Origin: Robiginitomaculum sp.
GTDB lineage: Bacteria; Pseudomonadota; Alphaproteobacteria; Caulobacterales; Maricaulaceae
NCBI GenBank assembly: GCA_021647375.1
Contig: JAKIUV010000053.1
Span: 1 to 19,712 of the forward strand
Reading direction: 5' to 3'
Length of the DNA: 19,712 nt
The notes beneath the pieces are model-generated. The model was not told where the DNA came from. It saw only the letters and a program-made list of their open reading frames with translations, and did not search any database. Below are positions 1-7,332 of the stretch, piece by piece (positions within the stretch are counted from its first letter, which is position 1; every line of letters starts with the position of its first letter). The translations under genes and the position numbers were made by a program.

Positions 1-21
1 ACAAAGGTAAGAAAGAAACTA

Positions 22-57
22 ATGTGATAAAGGGGCCAATTGGCCCCTTTATCACAT
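22..57. terminator. 36-bp perfect palindrome, probable bidirectional terminator
   Basis: The two arms are exact reverse complements around a central AATT. The core is AAAGGGGCC-AATT-GGCCCCTTT, flanked by TGTGAT/ATCACA. As RNA it gives a long GC-centred hairpin whose right arm ends in TTT, so it fits an intrinsic terminator for a gene lying left of the window. There is no long U tract after the stem, so an operator or mobile-element end is also possible. The perfect symmetry would let it act on both strands. Confidence 0.55.
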
Positions 58-124
58 CATTTAAGCACAGCGTACTGGTAGACTTTTACGCCGCCACATG
101 GCCTGATTTTACTCCGCCCTTGAC

Positions 125-666
125 ATGTTAGATAATATGAACAACTCTTGTGGAACAGGAAATCCATGTCCAGAAGCTCCGCCTGATACTGATGAAGAAC
201 TAACGGAAGAACAAAAATGTCAACTGGAGCAGGCCAAAGAAGCCGCCATCGATTCACTCGCTCGGCAAATAGCGAAAGATATAATGAAGAAACGTGACTG
301 GAAAAATAGAGAATATGGCGCCGTAATAATCAGGAATTCGGCAGGCGAACTGCGGGTTACAGAATTGTTTAGGGGCACCTCATTAGGGGGGAGCGTTAAT
401 CTTGAATTTTCCATCAGTTCGAGCGATACCATAGTTGCTTCCATCCACAACCATACTCTAGATAATTATAACAATGCTACTGGCCAAGTGATAGTGACTG
501 GGAGACCTCAGAAGGTTGGGTAGATAATGGATGGGCAGCAGCCAATACATATTCTGAATATATTTTAAGTCCACAAGGCTCCTTTGCAGAATTCGATTAC
601 AGTGGTGACTTTGGCAAAAATTCATCCAAAGGCAGCAATAGGAAAGACGCACAATCTAAATGTTAA
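125..666 (+). pseudogene. Frameshifted JAMM/DUF4329-like putative metallopeptidase or toxin domain
   Basis: The first frame (ATG 125 or 137, stop 521-523) contains a basic helix, then a beta-rich stretch with REYGAVIIR, TELFRG and SIHNHT. The last resembles the HxH metal site of JAMM/RadC/DUF4329 domains. That frame then ends in a tail that looks unrelated. The -1 frame is open from 472 to the stop at 664-666 and reads YWPSDSDWE, then a sensible C-terminus (NTYSEYILSPQGSF, EFDYSG). Joining the frames near 472-480 restores HNH-(about 11 residues)-SDSD, matching the family order HxH ... SxxD, in a protein of about 179 aa. A one-base loss, a sequencing error or programmed frameshifting would all explain this. 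No clear ribosome site precedes either ATG, so the piece may be the C-terminal end of a larger, broken upstream gene. The family assignment rests on motif reading only. The role (toxin tip of a polymorphic system, or stand-alone protease) is unknown. Confidence 0.5.
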
Positions 667-677
667 GGAATGTTATT

Positions 678-1214
678 ATGACTTATAAAGCAACTCTTCT
701 TCTAACTTGTTTAATTTTTTCTTCGGCTTGCACATCAGACGTTACTGCATCTGAAGCAAAAAAAAACGATGCTCAAGCGGCTACAACAGTGACGAAAACA
801 ACTGATGAGTTGGGTAATGAAATTATTAATATTAAGTCAACCCGAAACGAAGGCTATACCGTACATCCATCAAACCAGATCAATAAATTGACCAATGAGT
901 TTTACTGTAAGGGGTATAAAGTTGAAACCTTTATAGTGAAACGACAAGAAAACCATGAAGTACGGTCTATCGACCTCACATTGAAAGTGAATGGTGAAAA
1001 AATCGATCTCAGACCGATAATTGGTTCTAAGTCCAACTTATATGGATATTCGAATATAGAAACGCATTTTTCCTGCGTAGATAACATTGTCCGAATTATG
1101 ATAGATGGACAACCGTATACCAATGATAACAAATTAGCTCGCTCAACAAAAATCATAGATTTTTTAGTGGATAGAAAAACAGGTTATATCAAAAGCAATT
1201 CGGTAAAGAAATAG
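678..1214 (+). CDS. Small lipoprotein of unknown function, possible immunity partner
   Basis: The start at 678 is preferred over the in-frame ATG at 660 because AAGGA lies upstream at suitable spacing (665-669) and because it gives a compact signal peptide. The signal peptide (KATLLLTCLIFSSAC) ends in a lipobox-like SSAC, so the mature protein should start with a lipidated Cys and sit in the cell envelope. The rest (about 155 aa) is hydrophilic, Lys/Asn/Ile-rich, with two later Cys (FYCKGY and FSCVDN) that could form a disulfide. I recognise no family. It begins 11 nt after the end of the frameshifted JAMM-like gene and is co-oriented. Envelope lipoproteins directly behind toxin-like genes are sometimes their immunity proteins, but that role is only an inference here. 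The gene is visibly richer in A/T than the genes to its right, which suggests recent transfer. Confidence 0.75.
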   Translation: MTYKATLLLTCLIFSSACTSDVTASEAKKNDAQAATTVTKTTDELGNEIINIKSTRNEGYTVHPSNQINKLTNEFYCKGYKVETFIVKRQENHEVRSIDLTLKVNGEKIDLRPIIGSKSNLYGYSNIETHFSCVDNIVRIMIDGQPYTNDNKLARSTKIIDFLVDRKTGYIKSNSVKK

Positions 1215-1221
1215 GCTCACT

Positions 1222-1809
1222 TCACTCTCGCCCCAACTCCCAATAAAGCGACTGTCTCACACTCCCGTCTGGGCGCACGCTGTCCATTTCGCCCATTTGG
1301 GTGAAGTTTAGGCCGCGTAATAATTTATGACTGCGGATATTGTCTACTGATGCAGTCATGACCAGTAGGCGTATGCCTAGCTCTGTGAATACCCAGTCGC
1401 AGAGATGCGCCATGCCTTTGGTGCCTATGTGTTGGCTCTGGAGGTGGGCGGCTATTACACCGCCGAATTCGCAAGCAGCGTGTTCGGGCCAGAACTGGAA
1501 ATCTGTTAGGGTGATGATGTCTCCGCTTTCATCTTCTGTCACCATAAGCAGCCCGACCCCGTCCTTTGCTTGCGCCTCGTGGTCTTTTATCCATGCGCTG
1601 ATGCTGCGGAGTGAAAACGGTCTTGGCAGTGTGTAGACATCGCCGGATACCCGTTCGTCGCTGAGGAGTTTTAGCAAGCCGGGCGCGTCACCCACCGTCG
1701 CTAACCTTGACGTTCCGGTGGCACCTTCAATAGTCCGCACGGCGCTAACCCGCTCGCGGATTCGCACCGCTTCGGCTTTGGTGACATCAAGTTTTGTTTT
1801 CGGTTCCAT
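1222..1809 (-). CDS. GNAT-family N-acetyltransferase (RimJ/RimL-like)
   Basis: It should transfer an acetyl group from acetyl-CoA to an amine substrate that cannot be named. The 195-residue protein has a typical GNAT layout: an N-terminal strand region (TSRLATVGDAPGLLKLL), a central strand pair (GVGLLMVTEDESGDIIT), an acetyl-CoA loop region around QSQHIGTKGMAHL with the following helix, and a C-terminal NIRSHKLLRGLNFTQMGEM segment. That last part matches the usual N-xxS-xxLL-xxxGF ending of RimJ/RimL-like enzymes. The ATG at 1809 is preferred to an in-frame TTG at 1839 because AAGGCAGG stands just before it. The gene converges on the lipoprotein gene with only 7 nt between stops and diverges from glnK. 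Nothing nearby points to its substrate. Confidence 0.8.
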   Translation of the reverse strand: MEPKTKLDVTKAEAVRIRERVSAVRTIEGATGTSRLATVGDAPGLLKLLSDERVSGDVYTLPRPFSLRSISAWIKDHEAQAKDGVGLLMVTEDESGDIITLTDFQFWPEHAACEFGGVIAAHLQSQHIGTKGMAHLCDWVFTELGIRLLVMTASVDNIRSHKLLRGLNFTQMGEMDSVRPDGSVRQSLYWELGRE

Positions 1810-1996
1810 ACCTGCCTTTTGTGATGAATATTTGTGCAATTGCTAAAATTAGCGGCTAATTTTTAGGCAATATCGACATTTTTCGCCTGTTCCCAGTCAA
1901 TCTCGTCACGCTCACTTGCTCCTCATTATTATACGTCGTTAGCAAATAGCCAAATGATACCGGAATTACACCCAGATTTTTACATTGGAGAATAAT

Positions 1997-2335
1997 ATGA
2001 AGAAAATCGAAGCGATAATCAAGCCGTTCAAACTGGACGAAGTAAAAGAGGCCCTACAAGCCCTCGGCATTACCGGCATGACTGTTTTGGAAGCCAAAGG
2101 CTTTGGCCGCCAGAAAGGTCATACGGAAATGTATAGGGGCGCGGAATATGTGGTCGACTTCCTGCCTAAATTAAAAATCGAACTGGTTATCCCTAGTGAC
2201 CAAGTCGAAGCCATTATCGAGGCCATTAAAACTGTGGCCGGCACAGGCAAAATCGGCGACGGCAAAATTTTTGTTGTCGATGTCGAGCAAGCCGTGCGCA
2301 TCCGCACAGGCGAAACTGGCGCATCCGCCCTTTAA
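1997..2335 (+). CDS. glnK: Nitrogen regulatory protein P-II (GlnK/GlnB)
   Basis: This is a cytosolic trimeric signal protein that reads 2-oxoglutarate, ATP/ADP and, through uridylylation, glutamine. It starts MKKIEAIIKPFKLDEVKEAL, which is the PII N-terminal signature. The T-loop carries Tyr51 in RGAEY, the usual uridylylation site. The B-loop TGKIGDGKIF and the C-terminal RIRTGETG are also intact. The 112-aa length is exactly that of the family. The ATG at 1997 follows GGAG at 1987-1990; a TTG at 1985 would overlap that ribosome site. amtB starts 31 nt downstream. PII proteins encoded with amtB are normally of the GlnK type that plugs the channel in nitrogen-rich conditions, so glnK is preferred to glnB from context. 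Confidence 0.95.
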   Translation: MKKIEAIIKPFKLDEVKEALQALGITGMTVLEAKGFGRQKGHTEMYRGAEYVVDFLPKLKIELVIPSDQVEAIIEAIKTVAGTGKIGDGKIFVVDVEQAVRIRTGETGASAL

Positions 2336-2366
2336 TCAAATTCATAAATACTCATTGGAGACACAT

Positions 2367-3686
2367 ATGTCACATCTAAGAAAATCCCTAAAATTTCTCC
2401 CGCTACTAATGTTGGCAAGCCCTGCCGTATCTGCCCAAGCAGAAACAGTGGCCGATTTGGCCGCCAGATTAGAGGCCAGCGACGCGCAAAATGCCTATAT
2501 TTTCAACACGCTACTTTTCCTGATTGGCGGCTTCCTCGTCATGTGGATGGCGGCTGGCTTTGCCATGCTGGAAGCCGGATTGGTACGCACCAAAAATGTC
2601 TCCATGCAGTGCCTCAAAAACATTTCGCTGTATGCAGTGGCGGGTGTCATGTTCTGGCTTGTAGGCTACCAACTGATGTACGGCATTACCGAAGGCGGGT
2701 TTATCGGAAAATTGGCGATTATGCAATTTAGTGAAGCCAATGCGGCGGACGGTTATTCAGCCGCCTCTGACTGGTTTTTCCAAATGGTGTTTTGCGCCAC
2801 CACGGCGTCTATCGTCTCGGGTGCCTTAGCTGAGCGGATAAAGTTCTGGCCATTTTTGCTTTTTACAGCGCTTCTCACCGGGTTGATTTATCCAATCGTC
2901 GGCTCTTGGGAATGGGGTACAGGCTGGCTCGACGCCAAAGGCTTCTCTGATTTCGCTGGCTCTACCCTTGTACATTCCACTGGAGGCTGGGCGGCACTTG
3001 CTGGCGCCATTATCCTCGGCGCCCGTGCGGGTAAATACGGCGCAAATGGCCAGATCAACCCTATTCCCGGCTCGTCAATGCCGCTGGCTACACTGGGTGT
3101 ATTTATCCTGTGGCTTGGTTGGTTTGGGTTTAACGGTGCATCACAGCTTGCCATGGGCACAATTAGCGATGTTGCCGATGTATCAACCATCTTCGTTAAC
3201 ACCAATATGGCCGCCTGCGCAGGCGTTGTTGTTGCCGTCTTATATACACAGCTCCGCTACAAGAAAATTGACCTGACTATGGCGCTCAACGGTGCTTTAG
3301 CTGGCTTGGTAGCCATTACCGCAGAACCGCTCACACCAAGTGTGCCTGTAGCTCTGTTAGTCGGCGGACTTGGTTCATTACTCGCTATGTTGGCCGTACC
3401 TTTGCTGGACAAGTTCAAGATCGACGATGTTGTCGGGGCAATCCCGGTGCATTTGGTTGCGGGGATTTTCGGCACGCTGGCGGTGGCATTTACCAATCCG
3501 GATGTTAAATTCATGCCCCAGCTTATCGGTGTCGCTTCTATTGGCACATTCGTCTTTATCGTCAGTGCAATTATCTGGTTTGCTCTCAAGAAAACCATCG
3601 GTATCCGGGTATCCGCAGAACAAGAACATGTTGGCCTTGACCAAGGTGAACTTGGTGTCGCGGCCTACCCGGAATTTGTCTCTTAA
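2367..3686 (+). CDS. amtB: Ammonium transporter AmtB
   Basis: This inner-membrane trimeric channel takes up ammonium and is gated by GlnK. The product is 439 aa, with a likely cleaved signal peptide (LPLLMLASPAVSAQA) and about 11 transmembrane helices. The pore landmarks are visible: Asp195 in DFAGS, the twin histidines His203 (TLVHSTGGWAAL) and His362 (GAIPVHLVAGIFGT), and the FxxWxxFGFNG-like helix around residue 250 (LWLGWFGFNG). The reading frame is open far upstream into glnK, but the ATG at 2367 preceded by TTGGAG (2355-2360) is the real start. It is the second gene of the glnK-amtB-porin operon. Expression is probably nitrogen-controlled, although I found no convincing sigma-54 or NtrC site upstream of glnK. 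Confidence 0.97.
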   Translation: MSHLRKSLKFLPLLMLASPAVSAQAETVADLAARLEASDAQNAYIFNTLLFLIGGFLVMWMAAGFAMLEAGLVRTKNVSMQCLKNISLYAVAGVMFWLVGYQLMYGITEGGFIGKLAIMQFSEANAADGYSAASDWFFQMVFCATTASIVSGALAERIKFWPFLLFTALLTGLIYPIVGSWEWGTGWLDAKGFSDFAGSTLVHSTGGWAALAGAIILGARAGKYGANGQINPIPGSSMPLATLGVFILWLGWFGFNGASQLAMGTISDVADVSTIFVNTNMAACAGVVVAVLYTQLRYKKIDLTMALNGALAGLVAITAEPLTPSVPVALLVGGLGSLLAMLAVPLLDKFKIDDVVGAIPVHLVAGIFGTLAVAFTNPDVKFMPQLIGVASIGTFVFIVSAIIWFALKKTIGIRVSAEQEHVGLDQGELGVAAYPEFVS

Positions 3687-3720
3687 CTTAATCACACCCC
3701 CCAAAAAACAGGAAAACATC

Positions 3721-4494
3721 ATGAAGAAATTAGCCCTTAGATTGGCTCTAATGCCCCTTGCCATCCCTTTAATACTGCTTAGCTCAACCTATGCCCTGGC
3801 CGGAGAAGACGTATCGGTCTCGGTCAGCACTGACTATGTCACCGAATACGTATTTCGCGGCGTCACTCTGGCGGGCGAAGCGTTCCAGCCCGGCGCTGAA
3901 ATCTCGGTTGGAAATTTTAGTGCAGGCGTCTGGGCCTCCGTAGCCAGCGGCAAGGAAAGCATCGTCTTTGCCGACGAAATAGACATTTACGCCGGATACG
4001 GTTTTGACCTCAGCGAGACAATATCCGCCAGCGTTGGTGCCACCCTCTACCACTATCCGCAATCTGGCGGCGTCTTTGATATTGGCACGGGTGCAGGTGA
4101 TGCCAGCACGGTTGAGGTTTATGGCGGTCTCGGTTTTGACACCCCCCTCGCCCCAAGCATCACCGCCTATTACGACTTAACCCTAAAAGCTTTCACCCTA
4201 GAAGGCGGCGCGGAATATTCTGTCCCTATCGGCGAGAAATCCAGTTTTGATATTGGCGCAAGCGCAGGTTTGGTTACAGTCGACGGCGCAAGTGATTACC
4301 AATACGGCTCCCTGTCCGGCGCGCTTAGTTACGGGTTTAACGACACCACATCCGTATATGCAGGCATAAACGGCGGGCTAAGCTCGCAAGCCAGTTTCCT
4401 GGACACTAATTTCGACATCACTAACCCCGCTACGATTTCTGCACCCGATAAATCCAGTATTTGGTTCGGCGTCGGAATATCGTCCGGATTTTAA
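3721..4494 (+). CDS. TorF-type putative outer-membrane porin (Gcw_chp family)
   Basis: The 257-aa protein has a Sec signal peptide cleaved after ALA at residue 27. It then shows strongly alternating beta strands with many Gly/Ser/aromatic residues and ends in a terminal Phe (GVGISSGF), as expected for an outer-membrane barrel. The first mature strands (SVSTDYVTEYVFRGVTL) match the STDYVfRGxS-type opening of the Gcw_chp/TorF family, which is often found beside glnK-amtB in proteobacteria. The ATG at 3721 has AGGA 7 nt upstream; the longer frame from 3370 only overlaps amtB. It lies 34 nt after amtB, so it is probably co-transcribed. Letting ammonium or another small nitrogen source through the outer membrane is a reasonable but unproven role. 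Confidence 0.85.
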   Translation: MKKLALRLALMPLAIPLILLSSTYALAGEDVSVSVSTDYVTEYVFRGVTLAGEAFQPGAEISVGNFSAGVWASVASGKESIVFADEIDIYAGYGFDLSETISASVGATLYHYPQSGGVFDIGTGAGDASTVEVYGGLGFDTPLAPSITAYYDLTLKAFTLEGGAEYSVPIGEKSSFDIGASAGLVTVDGASDYQYGSLSGALSYGFNDTTSVYAGINGGLSSQASFLDTNFDITNPATISAPDKSSIWFGVGISSGF

Positions 4495-4755
4495 AGTCAG
4501 CTAACTTTTGGAAGTTCTCGCCAACTCTGCGAGGAAAACACCTAAAGGCGAGAAACAAGGTGAAGACAGGAGTAAATCATTAATCGTTAATTTCCACCTA
4601 TAGGTAAACACTATCTGTGATTATGACGATATTACTATGGCAAATTGGAACCACTCTATAGATATTATACAAGTATCGCCGTTTAATCTCTTTATACTCT
4701 TGGTGGAATAGCTGTTAATAATTGATGATTTGCCCCTGGCTAGCTCTCCAGAGCC
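4495..4755. other. Gene-poor spacer after the nitrogen operon
   Basis: No coding frame of convincing length is seen on either strand. An 8-bp inverted repeat (TTCTCGCC at 4515-4522, GGCGAGAA at 4547-4554) with a long loop and a 5-bp stem at about 4503-4516 could help end the amtB/porin transcript, but neither has a T tract. The middle is AT-rich. A small RNA cannot be excluded. Confidence 0.4.
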
Positions 4756-4784
4756 TTGACACCACACTTGTGATATACCATAAG
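4756..4784 (+). promoter_or_regulatory. Candidate sigma-70-type promoter for rsfS-rlmH
   Basis: A perfect TTGACA (4756-4761) is followed after 17 nt by CATAAG (4779-4784), which matches TATAAT at four of six positions. Transcription would start near 4791, giving a leader of about 43 nt before the proposed CTG start at 4835. Confidence 0.5.
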
Positions 4785-4834
4785 CCCTGACCTTAATTTA
4801 ATGGCCGGTTTGGCCGCCTTACTGGAGTAAGACA

Positions 4835-5236
4835 CTGACTAATACATCTGATGCGCGCGAAGCCAAAACTGGTACGCTGCCAAAAACCAAACAAGCCGCA
4901 GCGGAGCTGGCTGAGCTGATTTATGATATTCTGGACACCCAAAGCGCTGAAGATATTGTGCGGTTGGATTTGGCTGGGAAATCGTCTATTGCCGATACCA
5001 TGATTGTCGCCTCCGGGCGCTCAAACCGCCATGTCAACGCGCTTTCTGATTATGTTCAGCGCGGGCTAAAGGAAATCGGCCTGAAGAAACTAGGCATTGA
5101 GGGCGACAAACAAAACGATTGGGTATTGATTGATGCGGGGGATGTCATTGTGCATTTATTCCGCCCTGAAGTGCGCGAGTTTTACGCACTGGAAAAATTG
5201 TGGTCAGTGTCCCCTAGCAGTGACGATTTGGACTAA
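4835..5236 (+). CDS. rsfS: Ribosomal silencing factor RsfS, apparent CTG start
   Basis: RsfS binds ribosomal protein uL14 on the 50S subunit and blocks subunit joining when nutrients are short. The core is clear: AAELAELIYDILDTQSAEDI, then DLAGKSSIADTMIVASGRSNRHV, NDWVLIDAGDVIVHLFRPEVREFYALEKLW. The frame is open from 4802 but has no ATG, GTG or TTG before the GTG at 4958. A start at that GTG would remove the conserved N-terminal helix. CTG at 4835 has GGAG (4824-4827) 7 nt upstream and gives 133 aa, close to family size, so it is chosen. A nine-codon frame, ATG 4801 to TAA 4830, ends just before it. A sequencing error joining that ATG to the gene is the main alternative. The gene touches rlmH directly, a common pair. 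Confidence 0.85.
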   Translation: MTNTSDAREAKTGTLPKTKQAAAELAELIYDILDTQSAEDIVRLDLAGKSSIADTMIVASGRSNRHVNALSDYVQRGLKEIGLKKLGIEGDKQNDWVLIDAGDVIVHLFRPEVREFYALEKLWSVSPSSDDLD

Positions 5237-5707
5237 ATGAATATCATCATCCGCGCCGCTGGTTTTATTAAATCCGGGCCGGAGCGGACAATGATTGATG
5301 ATTATCTTGGCCGTGCTGGTGTTGTTGGACGCAATATAGGCATTCCAAATATCAGTGAAAGTGCGGTTGATATTCGCTCTGCCAAGTCGCGCATTGCAGA
5401 GACGGAAACCATATTATCTTTCACAAAACCCGGTGATGTATTGGTGGTTCTGGACGAGCGCGGCAAAGCCCTGACCTCACGGCAAATGGCACGGCAGATT
5501 GCCAATTGGCGCGATGACGGCATAGGTACTTTGGTATTTGCTATTGGCGGTGCCGACGGGTTCGAACCAGCCGCTCTGCCCGCAAATGCCGTGAAATGGC
5601 AGCTCGGTAAACCCGTATGGCCGCATAAATTGGTCCGCGTGATGATTGCAGAACAAGTGTATAGAGCGCTGTCCATTCTGGCGGGTACGCCTTATCATAG
5701 AGACTAA
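5237..5707 (+). CDS. rlmH: 23S rRNA pseudouridine-1915 N3-methyltransferase RlmH
   Basis: RlmH uses S-adenosylmethionine to methylate pseudouridine 1915 in helix 69 of 23S rRNA on assembled 70S ribosomes. The 156-aa length is normal. The SPOUT/trefoil-knot signatures are present: LDERGKALTSR (residues 72-82), FAIGGADGF (101-109) and the C-terminal EQVYRALSILAGTPYHRD. The ATG follows the rsfS stop codon without any gap, so the two genes are likely translationally coupled. Both act on the large ribosomal subunit. Confidence 0.97.
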   Translation: MNIIIRAAGFIKSGPERTMIDDYLGRAGVVGRNIGIPNISESAVDIRSAKSRIAETETILSFTKPGDVLVVLDERGKALTSRQMARQIANWRDDGIGTLVFAIGGADGFEPAALPANAVKWQLGKPVWPHKLVRVMIAEQVYRALSILAGTPYHRD

Positions 5708-5719
5708 TTGGAGAAAAAC

Positions 5720-6049
5720 ATGAAACATAAAAATGTGCTTTTCCTTTGTTCAGCCAACCGTCTGCGTAGTCCGACCGCAGAACATGTATTTGCAGATTGG
5801 CCAAATATAGAAACGGATTCGGCTGGCCTAGATACTTCTGCCAGCATTGTTGTTTCGCCCGAGCAATTAAAGTGGGCAGACATTATTTTTGTAATGGAAA
5901 ATCGTCATCGGAACCGCTTGTCTAAAAAACACCGCAAACATCTAAACGGACAACGGGTCATCACTCTGGGTATTCCGGATGATTACGAATATATGGATCC
6001 AATTTTGGTCAAACTTTTGGAGACCAAAGCCGGGCCTTTTCTTAGATGA
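5720..6049 (+). CDS. Small low-molecular-weight phosphatase-like protein
   Basis: The 109-aa protein opens with VLFLCSANRLRSPTAEHVF, containing the CX5R phosphate-binding loop (Cys10 to Arg16, then Ser17) of LMW protein tyrosine phosphatases. A late DYEYMDP supplies a DP pair like the general-acid Asp of the family. At 109 aa it is shorter than classical enzymes (about 150 aa), as in a known mini subfamily, so catalysis on phosphotyrosine is likely but not certain. The substrate is unknown. The ATG at 5720 has TTGGAG 6-7 nt upstream; the TTG at 5708 is part of that ribosome site. It sits 12 nt after rlmH and 43 nt before the EnvC-like gene, an insertion into an otherwise familiar gene order. 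Confidence 0.85.
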   Translation: MKHKNVLFLCSANRLRSPTAEHVFADWPNIETDSAGLDTSASIVVSPEQLKWADIIFVMENRHRNRLSKKHRKHLNGQRVITLGIPDDYEYMDPILVKLLETKAGPFLR

Positions 6050-6092
6050 ACTCATAAGCTGACAAAGCCTGCGAATCTGCTATGAGATAGGG

Positions 6093-7331
6093 ATGAAGCG
6101 CATAACCGCCATTTTTGTTTTACTCATACTCTTGGTTCAGCCTGCATTCGCGCAAACTGTAGACCCCAATAAATTGGAAAATCTGACAGAGAGGCAAAAG
6201 CGAGCGGAAGCGCAGGCTAAGGCGTTGAGCCAACGGCAAAAAACAATATTGGGCGAAATTGGTGGCTTGCAAGACGACTTAGTGAGTGCCAGTGGCCAAG
6301 CGCGGGGGTTTGAGCGTGCTGAAACCAAAGCCCGCGCCCAATTATCAGACCTGAGCGCCCAAGAAAAGGCGCTCAAGGCGAAGATATTATCCGACCGCGC
6401 CGCGCTTGGTGACATGCTGGCCGCATTACAACGTATTGATAAAAGCCCGCCGCCGGCTTTGTTGGTACATCCAAAAAATGCCACAGATGCCGCCCGCGCG
6501 GCGCATTTACTGGCTTATCTCAGCCGGGATTTGCATGAAAAATCTAAGCGCCTGCAAGACCAATTGTCCGAGTTGCAAGCTGTGCGCACCAAGATGGACA
6601 GAAAACGCGGCGAGATTGCCAACCATGCCAAAGACGTCAATGTCCGGCTAACACGCATAAAGTCTATCATCACCAATAAATCCGCCCTGAGCAATAAATT
6701 AGACAAAGACCGGAAAACCAAAATCGACGAAGCCGCACGTCTGGCTAAGGAAGCCAAAAATTTGCGGGACTTAATTGCGCGGTTTGAAGATAGCGCCGAA
6801 GCCATATTGCCGCGCCTGAAGCCAGCGCGCGGCATAGGTAATCCGGTGCCGCGCTTGAAGCCAAAACCCGGAAATATATCGACGCCGAGCTATGTTCCGC
6901 CCGTGTTTATTCCGTCTGGCTCTGCACGCTTTGCTGATGCACGCGGGCAAGTCCCACTCCCTGTATTTGGCAAATTAAGCCGTAATTACGGCGCCCGCCT
7001 GGCAGGCGGCGGCACGGCAAAAGGCATTAGCCTTAAGTCCACCCGCAAAGCCCAGGTCATTGCGCCGTTCGCGGGACGGGTCGAGTTTTCCGGCGCTTTT
7101 AATGATGACCATGTGGTTATTTTAAATGTAGGCGGCGGGTATTTTATCGTACTAACAGGCTTGGGCGAAACATTTGCCAAGGCAGGCACAAGCGTCAAAG
7201 CCGGAGAACCGCTCGGACTGATGCCAACCACAGGCACAAAATCACCCGAGCTGTTCATGGAGTTTCGCAAAAACCGCAGCAGCATCAATCCAAAACCGTG
7301 GGTTGGCGCAGCTCTTGCACGGTCGGGGTAG
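6093..7331 (+). CDS. envC: EnvC-like murein hydrolase activator (degenerate LytM)
   Basis: This is a periplasmic activator of cell-separation amidases. The 412-aa product has a signal peptide (residues 1-20, ending PAFA), long coiled coils (about 25-110 and 140-230), a Pro-rich linker and a C-terminal LytM/M23 fold (about 288-400). The zinc ligands of active M23 enzymes are missing. The HxGxD position reads AKGIS (A309 to S313), the HLH position reads ELF (386-388), and the HL after the GYF strand reads GL. Such loss is typical of EnvC, which activates amidases rather than cutting peptidoglycan. The start is at 6093, after a weak GAGATAGGG. It belongs with the ctp, YibQ-like and rppH genes downstream, an order common in alphaproteobacteria. 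Confidence 0.9.
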   Translation: MKRITAIFVLLILLVQPAFAQTVDPNKLENLTERQKRAEAQAKALSQRQKTILGEIGGLQDDLVSASGQARGFERAETKARAQLSDLSAQEKALKAKILSDRAALGDMLAALQRIDKSPPPALLVHPKNATDAARAAHLLAYLSRDLHEKSKRLQDQLSELQAVRTKMDRKRGEIANHAKDVNVRLTRIKSIITNKSALSNKLDKDRKTKIDEAARLAKEAKNLRDLIARFEDSAEAILPRLKPARGIGNPVPRLKPKPGNISTPSYVPPVFIPSGSARFADARGQVPLPVFGKLSRNYGARLAGGGTAKGISLKSTRKAQVIAPFAGRVEFSGAFNDDHVVILNVGGGYFIVLTGLGETFAKAGTSVKAGEPLGLMPTTGTKSPELFMEFRKNRSSINPKPWVGAALARSG

Positions 7332-7332
7332 A

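Noticed and set aside
3..131. Open + strand frame across the left palindrome that could be the tail of an upstream gene
   Set aside because: Its composition is unremarkable, it translates the whole palindrome, and a second frame ends just before the hairpin (TGA at 25-27). Neither tail can be assigned without the sequence to the left.
1900..1925. Possible sigma-54 site (CGTCAC...TTGC) upstream of glnK
   Set aside because: The essential GG of the -24 element is missing and the spacing is one base too long. No NtrC palindrome was seen either.
4515..4554. Inverted repeat TTCTCGCC/GGCGAGAA as terminator of the nitrogen operon
   Set aside because: A 24-nt loop and no T tract make it weak. It is kept only as a note in the spacer entry.
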